Below, one piece after another: positions 43,722 to 51,675 of a stretch of DNA of 64,000 bases (the stretch's first letter is position 1; each line of letters opens with the position of its first letter). The DNA is from Cyclobacterium salsum (GTDB lineage Bacteria; Bacteroidota; Bacteroidia; Cytophagales; Cyclobacteriaceae), in NCBI RefSeq assembly GCF_010119245.1, contig NZ_WNKG01000004.1, positions 124,001 through 188,000 on the forward strand, read 5' to 3'. The translations under genes and the position numbers were made by a program. The notes under the pieces are model-generated. The model made no database searches. It had not been told where the DNA came from and saw nothing but the letters and a program-made list of their open reading frames with translations.

Positions 43722-45489
43722 CCAGATGGGCATAATGTCCGCCTTGTTTGGCTGAGAGCTCCTCATGGTTACCTTCTTCGATAATTTTACCGGCCTTCAA
43801 TACGTATATCCGGTCTACTTTCCGAATAGTAGCCAGCCTATGCGCAATAATGATCGTCGTTCTTCCCTGCATCAATTGATCCAAGGCTTCTTGCACCAGT
43901 GCTTCCGAGGCTGCATCCAGAGAAGAAGTGGCTTCGTCCAAAATCAGAATGGCCGGATCCTTGAGTATGGCCCGGGCGATGGCAATTCGCTGACGCTGCC
44001 CGCCAGACAATTTGATGCCCCGTTCTCCTACCAGCGTGTCCAATCCTTCTGGAAATCGTTCGATAAACTCCCAGGCATTCGCTTGCCGGGCAGCTTCGAT
44101 TACCTCCTGTTCACTGGCACCGGGTCGCGCGTACAGAATGTTTTCGCGTATGGAGCCGCCGAAAAGCAGTACCTCCTGGGGTACAATGCCAATATTTTTT
44201 CTCAACCGCTGGGGATCCCATTGACCGATGGATTCCCCATCTACTAAAATGGCACCCTGCCCAACATTGTAAAATTTAAGCAGCAACTGGATGACCGTAG
44301 ATTTCCCGGCCCCACTATGTCCTGCCAGCGCCACTTTTTCTCCCGGTGCGATGGAAAAGTTCAGGCCGTCCAAAACCCGGAACTCCGGACGAGTCGGGTA
44401 GTGAAAAATCACATCTTCAAATGATATCGCTCCTGAAACCCGCTTTTCTTCACTTGTAGGCAGCTCTGGTTCGGCTTCTTCTTCCAGGATTTCCAGCACC
44501 CTTTCGGAAGAACCGATGGCTTTCTGTACCTGCCCGTAAATATCTCCCAGTCCGGCTATGGATCCGCCAATAAAAGTGGTGTACAGTACAAAGGAAACCA
44601 GATCGCCAATGCTCATTTCACCTGCACTTACCAACGTAGCTCCATACCAGATAACGGCAACAATTCCGCCAAATAGAGCGAATATGATAAAGGAAATAAA
44701 CGCTCCCCGAAACCCGGCTGCCTTCAGGGCGATGGTGACCACTCGCTCCAGCCGGTTTCGGTATCGGTTCGATTCATAGGCCTCTCCCGTAAACGACTTG
44801 ACCGTAATGATTGATTGGAGGGTCTCTTCCACCACCACATTTGCCGCAGCCAGTTCATCCTGTGTGGTTTTGGAAAGCTTTCGAATGAACCTCCCAAACA
44901 CCATGGCTATGATAACCAAAACCGGGATCGTGGCCAGCATAAAAAAGGTAAGTCTGGGAGTGGTGTAAAAAAGAAATCCAATACCAACGATCAGGGTAAT
45001 CAATTGGCGCAGTAACTCTGCCAGGGTGATGGAAAACGTATCCTGCAGCATGCTCACATCTGAGGTGATCCTGCTGATTAATTCTCCCGTGCGCCGTTGG
45101 TCAAAGAATGTCATGGGAAGCCTTACCAACCGGTCGTAAAGGGCCACCCGTATGTCCCGCATGGACCGCTCACTCACCTGAGCAAAAAGCCAAACCCGGA
45201 AAAAGGAAAAGACGCTTTGCACTAGCAATATGGCAAGCAAGATATAAGCAATTCCATTGATGTCGTTGATGATCCAGTCTTTTCCTGAAGCAGCGTCAAT
45301 GAGTTTTCCCGCCACAAACGGAAACGTAAGGAGCATCAAACTGGAAAAGAAAAGAAATAACATTCCCAAGATAAAAGATCCTTTATAGGGAAGCGCAAAC
45401 CTGAAAATACCAGATAGCTTATCCAGGTTCTTCTTATTTAATCTTCTTTTCTCGCTTTCGTCTAAGGGTAAACCTCGTTGTTTGGCCAT
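43678..45489 (-). CDS. ABC exporter, MsbA/BmrA-like half transporter
   Basis: A 603-residue fused permease-ATPase. Six membrane helices occupy about 35-325. The nucleotide-binding domain has Walker A GHSGAGKST (about 391-399), signature LSGGQRQRIAIARA (about 493-506) and Walker B ILILDEATSSLD. Homodimers of this type flip lipid A or export drugs; substrate unknown. The closing NLQFVDEIAKPSD is encoded antisense to the nadC 3' end. Upstream genes DUF6787 and aspartate kinase are spaced by 29 and 0 bases and probably share its message. Confidence 0.9.
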   Translation of the reverse strand: MAKQRGLPLDESEKRRLNKKNLDKLSGIFRFALPYKGSFILGMLFLFFSSLMLLTFPFVAGKLIDAASGKDWIINDINGIAYILLAILLVQSVFSFFRVWLFAQVSERSMRDIRVALYDRLVRLPMTFFDQRRTGELISRITSDVSMLQDTFSITLAELLRQLITLIVGIGFLFYTTPRLTFFMLATIPVLVIIAMVFGRFIRKLSKTTQDELAAANVVVEETLQSIITVKSFTGEAYESNRYRNRLERVVTIALKAAGFRGAFISFIIFALFGGIVAVIWYGATLVSAGEMSIGDLVSFVLYTTFIGGSIAGLGDIYGQVQKAIGSSERVLEILEEEAEPELPTSEEKRVSGAISFEDVIFHYPTRPEFRVLDGLNFSIAPGEKVALAGHSGAGKSTVIQLLLKFYNVGQGAILVDGESIGQWDPQRLRKNIGIVPQEVLLFGGSIRENILYARPGASEQEVIEAARQANAWEFIERFPEGLDTLVGERGIKLSGGQRQRIAIARAILKDPAILILDEATSSLDAASEALVQEALDQLMQGRTTIIIAHRLATIRKVDRIYVLKAGKIIEEGNHEELSAKQGGHYAHLVNLQFVDEIAKPSD

Positions 45490-45518
45490 CTATATGATTT
45501 GTTCAAAAACTATTCAAT

Positions 45519-45860
45519 TTAATTTTTCTTTCCGGTAAAAAGCCTTCCCATCCGACGGATAAATTGCTTTTCTTTTTCCCAAAAAAAGGAAAACTGCCCG
45601 AAAATAAAACCATATACCAACAGAAATACCTGATATAAAGGGAGAACCAGTAGTAAATACAGTAAGGTCTTGAAAAACCCTCCCTCCTGTGTATCTACTC
45701 CCAGAAAATCGAAAATGGGTTTTTTGACGAGTAGGATCGTAAATCCAGTGCAAGCAAAAACAACCAACACAAGAATGACCTGCCACAAACTTCTAAGTTT
45801 CCACTTAGATTTCAACCGTTCCAGGAAATTACCGGATTTTTTGTCTGTGCTACCCTGCAT
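45519..45860 (-). CDS. DUF6787-like small membrane protein
   Basis: A 113-residue protein with two to three hydrophobic segments (about 28-45 and 62-90) and charged ends. KPIFDFLGVD and the GFIFGQFSFFWEKEKQFIRRMGRL-type C-terminus (in two parts: GFIFGQFSFFWEKEK, then QFIRRMGRL) match my memory of Bacteroidota DUF6787 proteins, sometimes called prolipoprotein diacylglyceryl transferase-like without evidence. It directly abuts the aspartate kinase stop (no gap), so it is translationally linked. Function unknown. Confidence 0.65.
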   Translation of the reverse strand: MQGSTDKKSGNFLERLKSKWKLRSLWQVILVLVVFACTGFTILLVKKPIFDFLGVDTQEGGFFKTLLYLLLVLPLYQVFLLVYGFIFGQFSFFWEKEKQFIRRMGRLFTGKKN

Positions 45861-47186
45861 TTATTCAAAATCAAAGAGACCCTGATTCAAACGTTTCAAC
45901 GCCAGCTCTTTATGCTTTCCGTCTATCAGGATAGAAACGTTATGCCTACTACCCCCATAAGAAACCATTCGTAGTGGAAACTGTTCCAGACTACCCATGA
46001 TTTTGTTGAGTACCCCAGGTTCCTCCATAATGGTATTTCCAACAATGCAAATAATGGATAAATGGTGATCTACTTCTACTTTACCCAATTTTTGCAACTC
46101 GGCGGTAATCTCTTTCAAATGGGTCACATCATCCAGCGTCAGCGAAATAGCCACCTCCGAAGTAGTAATCATGTCAATGGAGGTCCGGTACTTTTCGAAA
46201 ATTTCGAACACTTTCCTTAAAAACCCATAGGCCAGAAGCATTCTGCTGGACTTAATTTTAAGGGCGGTGATCCCATCCTTTCCTGCGATGGCTTTTACCC
46301 CTACCGTACCTTCTCCGGCTCCCGTAATGGTTGTACCTGCAGCTTCGGGAGCCATGGTATTTAGCAATTTGACTGGTACGTTATGCAACTGAGCCGGCCA
46401 AATAGAGGCTGGGTGTAATATTTTTGCGCCAAAATAAGCCAATTCCGCCGCTTCATCGAAGGATAAGTGCGCAATGGGTCTGGTTTGCTCTACGATTCGG
46501 GGGTCATTATTGTGCATACCGTCGATGTCGGTCCAAATCTCCACAACGGAGGCAGAAACGGCCGCGCCAATCAGGGAGGCAGAATAATCACTGCCACCTC
46601 TTTTCAGGTTATCCACCTCGTTTCGATGGTTTTTACATATGTAACCCTGCGTAATGAAAATACTATCCTCCGGGTACCTGGCCATTATGGCCTCCAGTCG
46701 CTCTCTTATCCGTGATAATTCCGGCTCGTCGTTTTCATCGATACTCATAAACTCCAGGGCAGGCAAAAATACCGCGGGAATCTCCAATTCCTGTAGCAAG
46801 GTGTAAAACAATTTGGTAGACAACAGCTCGCCCTGGGCCAGGATGTCCTTGTTTATTGCTTCATTAAAGGAAATTTTCAGGATGATGTTCAAAAACTCAA
46901 AATGCTCCTTGATGATTTGAACCGCTTTGGACCTACTCGCCTTGGTTGTCAGCAGTTCCATGTAGAAATTAGTATAATGCTCCTGAAGGGCCTCTATTTT
47001 CTGCCTTGCCTTATCTTTTTTACCCTCCGCCAATGCTTCTCCTATGCCTACCAGGGCATTGGTTGTGCCTGACAGAGCAGACAATACCACGATCTTTTTT
47101 TCATCATCAGCAATGATCAGGTCTTTAACCTGGTGCATTCTTTCCGGTCTTCCTACGGAAGTACCGCCAAATTTCATGATTTTCAT
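45861..47186 (-). CDS. Aspartate kinase
   Basis: A 441-residue monofunctional aspartokinase starting the lysine, threonine and methionine pathway. The kinase domain begins MKFGGTSVG and contains RGGSDYSASLIGAAV (about 202-216) and VEIWTDIDGM. Two ACT regulatory domains follow after residue about 300 (including ISLTLDDV and VGNTIMEEPG), so feedback control by lysine or threonine is expected; which amino acid cannot be read. Start ATG 47186 or ATG 47177. It follows ribH by 43 bases on the same strand. Confidence 0.92.
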   Translation of the reverse strand: MKIMKFGGTSVGRPERMHQVKDLIIADDEKKIVVLSALSGTTNALVGIGEALAEGKKDKARQKIEALQEHYTNFYMELLTTKASRSKAVQIIKEHFEFLNIILKISFNEAINKDILAQGELLSTKLFYTLLQELEIPAVFLPALEFMSIDENDEPELSRIRERLEAIMARYPEDSIFITQGYICKNHRNEVDNLKRGGSDYSASLIGAAVSASVVEIWTDIDGMHNNDPRIVEQTRPIAHLSFDEAAELAYFGAKILHPASIWPAQLHNVPVKLLNTMAPEAAGTTITGAGEGTVGVKAIAGKDGITALKIKSSRMLLAYGFLRKVFEIFEKYRTSIDMITTSEVAISLTLDDVTHLKEITAELQKLGKVEVDHHLSIICIVGNTIMEEPGVLNKIMGSLEQFPLRMVSYGGSRHNVSILIDGKHKELALKRLNQGLFDFE

Positions 47187-47229
47187 GCGAATTGCAGATT
47201 AGTAAATGAGTGATTACAGGAAAATCCCA

Positions 47230-47706
47230 TTAAAACCCCAGCATCTTTATTGCGGTGATGGCGGCTTCGTCGCCTTTGTTGCCATGTTTTCCTCCGGCCC
47301 GGTCCAGGGCTTGTTGCTGGGTATCGGGCGTCAATACCCCGAAAATTACCGGTTTGTCAAAATTCAGTCCCACCTGCGTGATCCCCTGAGCAACGGCATT
47401 GCAAATAAACTCAAAATGACGCGTTTCGCCCTGAATCACACAGCCCAGGCAAATAACGGCATCAATGCCTTCCTCGCTAGCCATCCATTGTGCCCCCAAT
47501 GGCAATTCAAAAGACCCGGGAACATTCTTCCTGAAAATATTTTCCCGTTTGGCACCATAGCGCAGTAGTGTTTCCAAAGCACCACTGTAAAGAGACTCGG
47601 TGATTTCATCGTTCCATTCCGATACCAGCAAGCCAAATTTTTTACTGCTAATGTCCTGAATATTACTATCGGAATGTTGACTGAGATTTTTTAAGGTTGA
47701 AGCCAT
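47230..47706 (-). CDS. ribH: 6,7-dimethyl-8-ribityllumazine synthase
   Basis: A 158-residue enzyme of the penultimate riboflavin step, normally forming pentamers or 60-mer capsids. VPGSFELPLGAQWM (about 61-74) is the substrate site and GCVIQGETRHFEFI (about 88-101) carries the catalytic His. Standard length. No FMN riboswitch is visible in the short region upstream; it follows the TPR gene's terminator at 47731-47762. Confidence 0.95.
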   Translation of the reverse strand: MASTLKNLSQHSDSNIQDISSKKFGLLVSEWNDEITESLYSGALETLLRYGAKRENIFRKNVPGSFELPLGAQWMASEEGIDAVICLGCVIQGETRHFEFICNAVAQGITQVGLNFDKPVIFGVLTPDTQQQALDRAGGKHGNKGDEAAITAIKMLGF

Positions 47707-47730
47707 TGGATGTGCGTTTTTTTCATAAAA

Positions 47731-47762
47731 AAAGAGTAAAACCTTCCTGGCCTTACTCTTTC
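47731..47762 (-). terminator. Terminator after the TPR membrane protein gene
   Basis: Stem AAAGAGTAA / TTACTCTTT, with two further CC/GG pairs inside, followed on the minus strand by a run of seven T (ACTCTTTTTTTATG). It lies 22 bases after the stop at 47784. Confidence 0.8.
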
Positions 47763-47783
47763 TTGTTATGGATTATATCCGTA

Positions 47784-48506
47784 TCAATTAGAAGCGAGAC
47801 CTTCCAGCCTTGCCTTATGTTTACGTGCTTCGGTGTATTCATAAGCATCACTGTAATTGGATTCGATTTCTCCATACGTATCGATTGCGGCCTGCAAATT
47901 CCCTGCCTCTTCGTAAGCTATGGCTAATTTGAATAAGTATTTCGGCGTAAAAAACTTATTCTCCTTATAATTAGCCGCGTTCTTATATTGGCCAATTGCT
48001 TCCTGAATATTTCCTAGTTCCAGGTAAGCGTCTCCAGTCAGAGAATACGCCTGGGCCTGCACCAGAAAATCATCCGAGGAAAATTCCTCCAAGTGATCAA
48101 TGGCTGATTGGTATTCCCCTTCGGAGAGATAAATAGATCCGACGTAATAATGAGCCATATTCGAAGCGTCTGTCCCTCCATATTGGTCAATGATATCCAA
48201 AAATCCAAGTTGAACACCATCCCCATTCAGGGCAAAATCCACACTATCTTGCTCGTAATAATAAACGGCCTGGAACATCTCCCCCTGGGCTTTTTCGTTT
48301 TGATTCGCCTTGTGGATCTGGTAACCAACGATTCCTGCGATGATAAGGATCATTAAACCAATAATGCCCCCAACCAATCTGGTATTTTCTTTTAGAAACA
48401 CTTCCCCTCTTCCAAGACGCGTTGCGATTGCTTCTGGATTTTCAAGAAGCTCGTTGGATGTATCAGGTGCTGCTTTTCCCTTTCTGGTCTTTTGCTTCGC
48501 CATCAT
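47784..48506 (-). CDS. Membrane-anchored TPR protein, YfgM-like
   Basis: A 240-residue protein with a basic cytoplasmic N-terminus (AKQKTRKGK), one membrane helix (about 42-62, GGIIGLMILIIAGIVGYQI) and a periplasmic domain with TPR-like repeats (AYSLTGDAYLELGNIQEAI, LFKLAIAYEEAGNLQAAI). The layout is that of YfgM, which works with PpiD at the Sec translocon in E. coli; a PpiD-like protein is encoded at 27.9-30.0 kb. Well-formed promoter upstream. Confidence 0.83.
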   Translation of the reverse strand: MMAKQKTRKGKAAPDTSNELLENPEAIATRLGRGEVFLKENTRLVGGIIGLMILIIAGIVGYQIHKANQNEKAQGEMFQAVYYYEQDSVDFALNGDGVQLGFLDIIDQYGGTDASNMAHYYVGSIYLSEGEYQSAIDHLEEFSSDDFLVQAQAYSLTGDAYLELGNIQEAIGQYKNAANYKENKFFTPKYLFKLAIAYEEAGNLQAAIDTYGEIESNYSDAYEYTEARKHKARLEGLASN

Positions 48507-48522
48507 TTTAAATTTTGAGTGG

Positions 48523-48554
48523 CAAATATAGATGATGTTTTAATGAATAACAAA
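48523..48554 (-). promoter_or_regulatory. Near-perfect Bacteroidota promoter of the TPR gene
   Basis: On the minus strand TTTG (48554-48551), 20 bases, then TATATTTG (48530-48523); both elements match consensus fully. The start site would be about 48517, 11 bases before the ATG. Confidence 0.7.
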
Positions 48555-48682
48555 AGTAATGTGCAATGTGGCCCAAAAAAGGAATTACCGAGGCTAACCT
48601 GACAGAAAACCAGCGTCTTCCTGCTGATCTTTCCGAACTAAAAAGCAGGGTTACCATTGATCTGACAAATAATGTGCACCTT

Positions 48683-48722
48683 AAAAGCAAAGCCGGAATT
48701 CAAATACCCCGGCTTTGCTTTT
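48683..48722. terminator. Bidirectional terminator after the PhoX-like gene
   Basis: A 14-base arm AAAAGCAAAGCCGG pairs with CCGGCTTTGCTTTT around a 12-base loop, ending 18 bases past the stop at 48741. A-run and T-run flanks work on both strands. Confidence 0.85.
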
Positions 48723-48740
48723 CCTGACTCATTTGACAAC

Positions 48741-50150
48741 TTAACTTTTCCAGGGACCTGTGATCGCCAGCGTGATTCCCGGTCCTTGAATATTCACAAA
48801 ATAGGTCTTACCTGATGGAGAAAATACACCTCCGGCAAGTTCCGAGGCGTAGCCCACATTTTCTGCCAGGTGATACAACTCGCCCTCCGGCGTAACCCCT
48901 ACCAAAAAGGGATGCTTGTGGTCTTCGCATAGAATCACATCGCCCCAAGGGGCAACTGCCAGGTTATCACAGTTTTTCAGGATTTCCCGATCGTTGGGTT
49001 CAGCAAAGAGACTGAGCTCACCCGGTGCATTCTTTTCTTCCGGTTTGCCTTCATGTAGGCTGGGAGTATACCGAAACACCTGTCCGGCACCAATTTTCCC
49101 TCCATTAGTGCAGGCAAAGTACACTTCCTTATCTCCCCACCAAATACCTTCGCCTCTGGCAAAAACGGCTGCGCCCTTATCAAATCCCTGAAAACGCAGA
49201 TCGTCCTCCGGAGATTCCACGTTTTCGATATCTACCCAGGTAACCTGATGTGCTTCCATTAGCTTAAATTCTGGACCTTCACTATCTTTCCAATTACGCG
49301 TGTCCCGGCTCTTTTCACCTAAAATAGCCAAGGCCTGAAGCTTACCGCCCTTGTGCAATTCCCCGGGGCTGTTGGGTATGTACCGGTAAAAAATCCCATC
49401 GCCCCTATCTTCGGTCAGGTAAACCACTCCCGAAGCCGGATCGACTGCCACTGCCTCGTGATTAAATCTGCCCATGGCTTTAATGGGGTTGGGTACTGCG
49501 CGGAGGACTTCTTCACTCGCAGGTACCTCAAATACGTATCCGTGATCCTTTTCCAGACGATCTTCGTAATCCCCTTTTTTCGATGTGTTTTCTTCACAAG
49601 TCAGCCAGGAACCCCAGGGAGTAATCCCTCCGGCACAATTTCGTATGGTCCCAGCCAGGCTTAAATATTGGTGCTCCAACACTCCTGTATTTTCGTTATA
49701 CACAAAGGTGGTCGTGCCGCCTAAAGAAGGCAAAATGCCCTTTCCGAAATCATAAAAATCCGCCGATGAAAGGCTGCTTACCAATTCGTTGTTAGGTCCA
49801 AAACCGGAATGCTCCAGAGAATCCGGACTGATTTCATGGTTACGGACAACGATGGTTTTGCCATTTTTTCCCTGAAAAGCACCCATTCCATCGGCGAGAC
49901 CAGGTAAATACAGGCCGTCAGACATCTTGTCTCCCTTTTTGCTGAGGATTTTATAGGTAAATCCCTCCGGTAAATTCAGAATTCCAGCAGGGTCCTTTTT
50001 TAACGGACCATATCCTAAAGCCGCCCTGGAGGAAGAGGCGGCAAGAGACATGCCGGGATTCATAAACTGGTAAAGGCCCATAAAGCCAAGGGTGGCCATA
50101 CCGGAAGCCTTTATGAATTTTCTTCTGGAATCTTTTGCTGATTGTTTCAT
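48741..50150 (-). CDS. PhoX-like (DUF839) Tat-exported protein
   Basis: A 469-residue protein with a twin-arginine signal: SRRKFIKAS followed by hydrophobic MATLGFMGLYQFM, in a region of about 40 residues. The mature part looks like a DUF839/PhoX beta-propeller, with GGTTTFVYNENTG, CAGGITPWGSWLTCEEN (about 168-184), FNHEAVAVDPASGVVYLTED and NCDNLAVAPWGDVILCEDH. PhoX phosphatases use iron and calcium; the CEEN/CEDH segments are metal-site candidates. Export needs the Tat system, and tatC is in this window. A phosphatase role is likely but no pho-box was identified. Confidence 0.85.
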   Translation of the reverse strand: MKQSAKDSRRKFIKASGMATLGFMGLYQFMNPGMSLAASSSRAALGYGPLKKDPAGILNLPEGFTYKILSKKGDKMSDGLYLPGLADGMGAFQGKNGKTIVVRNHEISPDSLEHSGFGPNNELVSSLSSADFYDFGKGILPSLGGTTTFVYNENTGVLEHQYLSLAGTIRNCAGGITPWGSWLTCEENTSKKGDYEDRLEKDHGYVFEVPASEEVLRAVPNPIKAMGRFNHEAVAVDPASGVVYLTEDRGDGIFYRYIPNSPGELHKGGKLQALAILGEKSRDTRNWKDSEGPEFKLMEAHQVTWVDIENVESPEDDLRFQGFDKGAAVFARGEGIWWGDKEVYFACTNGGKIGAGQVFRYTPSLHEGKPEEKNAPGELSLFAEPNDREILKNCDNLAVAPWGDVILCEDHKHPFLVGVTPEGELYHLAENVGYASELAGGVFSPSGKTYFVNIQGPGITLAITGPWKS

Positions 50151-50705
50151 ATAAATTGAGGATTTTTACTTTAATGTTATACGCATACTACTTCCTTGTT
50201 CCCAATCATACCCTTCGCCTGAGTGAAAATCCGGTAACTGATTGGAAGTTTATTTAAATTAACGAAATATTCCTAGCTAAATGTGCTAAACGGATGTTAT
50301 GAAACCATGAAGCCTTCGCGGCACTCCTCTTATCCGTTTAAATCCACGGCATTCAAGCATCCGCTTCCAAAGAAAAGTCCCTTTATGGAGTAATAAATGA
50401 TTACCTGGGTCAGATTATCGAAAAAAAATTTGATTTTTTTTTGAAATAAAAATCGGCCAAAATCGGCCAAAAAAGCGAAAAATCGAATATTTTCTTTTTT
50501 AGACAATGAAAAGTGCATTTTAAATTACCAAAATTGTTTTTTGTTTTAAAAACTTTTTCTACCTTAGCATCATCAAACAGCAACAAAGTCACAAAGTAGG
50601 AGAGACAGACTAACAGCTAAATATTTTGCTTCCCTATTTTGAAAACCAGGTAACAGCGGGTAGTCTTTGTAAAAACTTTATTCTTTCATATAAATAAACA
50701 GCGTC
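50151..50705. other. 555-base non-coding, AT-rich region
   Basis: No credible gene. It contains an inverted repeat TAAACGGAT (50287-50295) / ATCCGTTTA (50332-50340), an exact tandem decamer AATCGGCCAA x2 (50451-50470) within long A and T runs, and a possible promoter (TTTG at 50540-50543, TACCTTAG at 50560-50567). If that promoter is right, the small protein gene at 50706 has a leader of roughly 130 bases. Confidence 0.6.
50540..50567 (+). promoter_or_regulatory. Possible promoter of the tandem small-protein pair
   Basis: TTTG (50540-50543), 16 bases, then TACCTTAG, one mismatch from TAnnTTTG. An ATTG at 50533-50536 gives an alternative 23-base spacing. Confidence 0.35.
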
Positions 50706-50990
50706 ATGTTAAAGTACACTTACGAAACAGCAGAGAGGGAATTAAAAACCTGGGTAGATCCTGAGAACGGTTCCCTAAACATCCAAGTCGGAAATGAAAC
50801 CGTAAACATCCCTCATCAAATTGGAGCGGAGATGATCGGTGTGATTCGCCAAAAGCAAACCATCTTTCAGGAAGTAGAACGTAAGAAAAACAGTTCCTGG
50901 AGCAGGTTCATGGAGTCTTTGTCCGGTCAGAAAGTCGATCAAGGCAGCAGGTACCATGCATTAAAAGACCAAAAGTACAAAGCAGCGTAA
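50706..50990 (+). CDS. Unrecognised small protein, first of a tandem pair
   Basis: A 94-residue soluble protein with no signal or membrane segment. It begins MLKYTYETAERELKTWVDP, has two predicted strands (NIQVGNETVNIPHQIG), then a helix with VIRQKQTIFQEVERKK and SWSRFMESLSG, ending in a Lys-rich tail. It is about 60 percent identical by eye to the neighbour at 51061 over the first 75 residues, so the pair arose by duplication. Both genes have an AACAGC string just before the ATG. I do not recognise the family; the strand-helix form and basic tail could suit a nucleic-acid or protein-binding adaptor, but that is a guess. Confidence 0.72.
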   Translation: MLKYTYETAERELKTWVDPENGSLNIQVGNETVNIPHQIGAEMIGVIRQKQTIFQEVERKKNSSWSRFMESLSGQKVDQGSRYHALKDQKYKAA

Positions 50991-51060
50991 ACAGCCGCTG
51001 CCTTGAAGGCTCAGGTCCCAAATTTCTTTTTTATTTATTTTTATCTAAACAAACAGCAAA

Positions 51061-51327
51061 ATGTTAAAGTACACCTTTGAAACCAATACCCAGGAGTTAA
51101 AAACATGGGTAGATCCAAACAACGGCAATCTCAATATTCAAATTGGGGATGAAATCGTAAACATTCCTCACGAGGTAGGAATGGAACTGGTAGCCGTAAT
51201 CCGCCAAAAGCAAGTCATGTTCCGGGAGGTAGATCGCAAACGTCTTAGTTCCTGGAGTAAATTCATGGAGATGATTTCCGGAGAGGACAAAAACAATATT
51301 TGGAGTTCGTCTATCTCGGATAATTAA
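51061..51327 (+). CDS. Unrecognised small protein, second of a tandem pair
   Basis: An 88-residue paralogue of the protein at 50706: MLKYTFETNTQELKTWVDP, NIQIGDEIVNIPHEVG, VIRQKQVMFREVDRKR and SWSKFMEMISG are shared, with conservative changes throughout. The tails differ completely (EDKNNIWSSSISDN here, acidic and polar). The 70-base gap has no terminator and carries TAAACAAACAGC before the ATG, like its partner. The conserved core with divergent tails suggests related roles with different partners. Confidence 0.72.
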   Translation: MLKYTFETNTQELKTWVDPNNGNLNIQIGDEIVNIPHEVGMELVAVIRQKQVMFREVDRKRLSSWSKFMEMISGEDKNNIWSSSISDN

Positions 51328-51675
51328 TACAAGAATACATAAAATCGCCCTTTCTGATGGGGAAGAACAGAATGATTGAGGGGGAGAAATGAGCAGTGAA
51401 GAGGAATGCAGAAGGGACTTGTTTTTTTACTTATTTTTAGCATGGAGAATGGTTGGAGCGAATGAATTTTTAGTCAGGAAACAGAATACTAAGTGATCCG
51501 GGCAGGGTTGGGAGGAACTCCAATCCGGGTAGCTGAAAATTTCTGAACGATGATCCTGAAAAAGTATTTTTTTAGCCAAAGCAAAACAGGCAGTTTCCGA
51601 TTGGAGACTGCCTGTTTTGCTTTGTAGAATTGATGGCCGATATACCAACCACCATTCCAGAAATAGTCGTTTTAC
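51328..51675. other. 348-base intergenic region between the small-protein pair and the EEP gene
   Basis: No credible gene. Its right part holds a strong hairpin (51578-51623). A 73-codon minus-strand frame across that hairpin lacks protein character and is not called. Confidence 0.6.
51578..51623. terminator. Long hairpin terminator of the EEP-family gene
   Basis: A 21-base stem, AAAGCAAAACAGGCAGTTTCC pairing with GGAGACTGCCTGTTTTGCTTT with a single G-T wobble and a 4-base loop. It lies 53 bases after the minus-strand stop at 51676. The T-run is short on both sides. Confidence 0.75.

Noticed and set aside
43059-43766. 235-codon minus-strand open frame across nadC
   Set aside because: Antisense to a clear nadC; composition rich in Phe, His and Cys and no start signal.
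47707-47783. FMN riboswitch before ribH
   Set aside because: The gap is only 77 bases and is occupied by the upstream gene's terminator; no conserved FMN-aptamer strings are visible.
50444-50475. CRISPR-like repeats
   Set aside because: Only two adjacent 10-base copies with no spacers and no cas genes in the window.
50330-50592. Two minus-strand frames in the AT-rich intergenic region
   Set aside because: Phe/Lys-dominated translations from A and T runs; no ribosome site or conserved look.
51427-51648. 73-codon minus-strand frame next to the EEP-family gene
   Set aside because: It runs across the strong hairpin at 51578-51623, which is better explained as a terminator.
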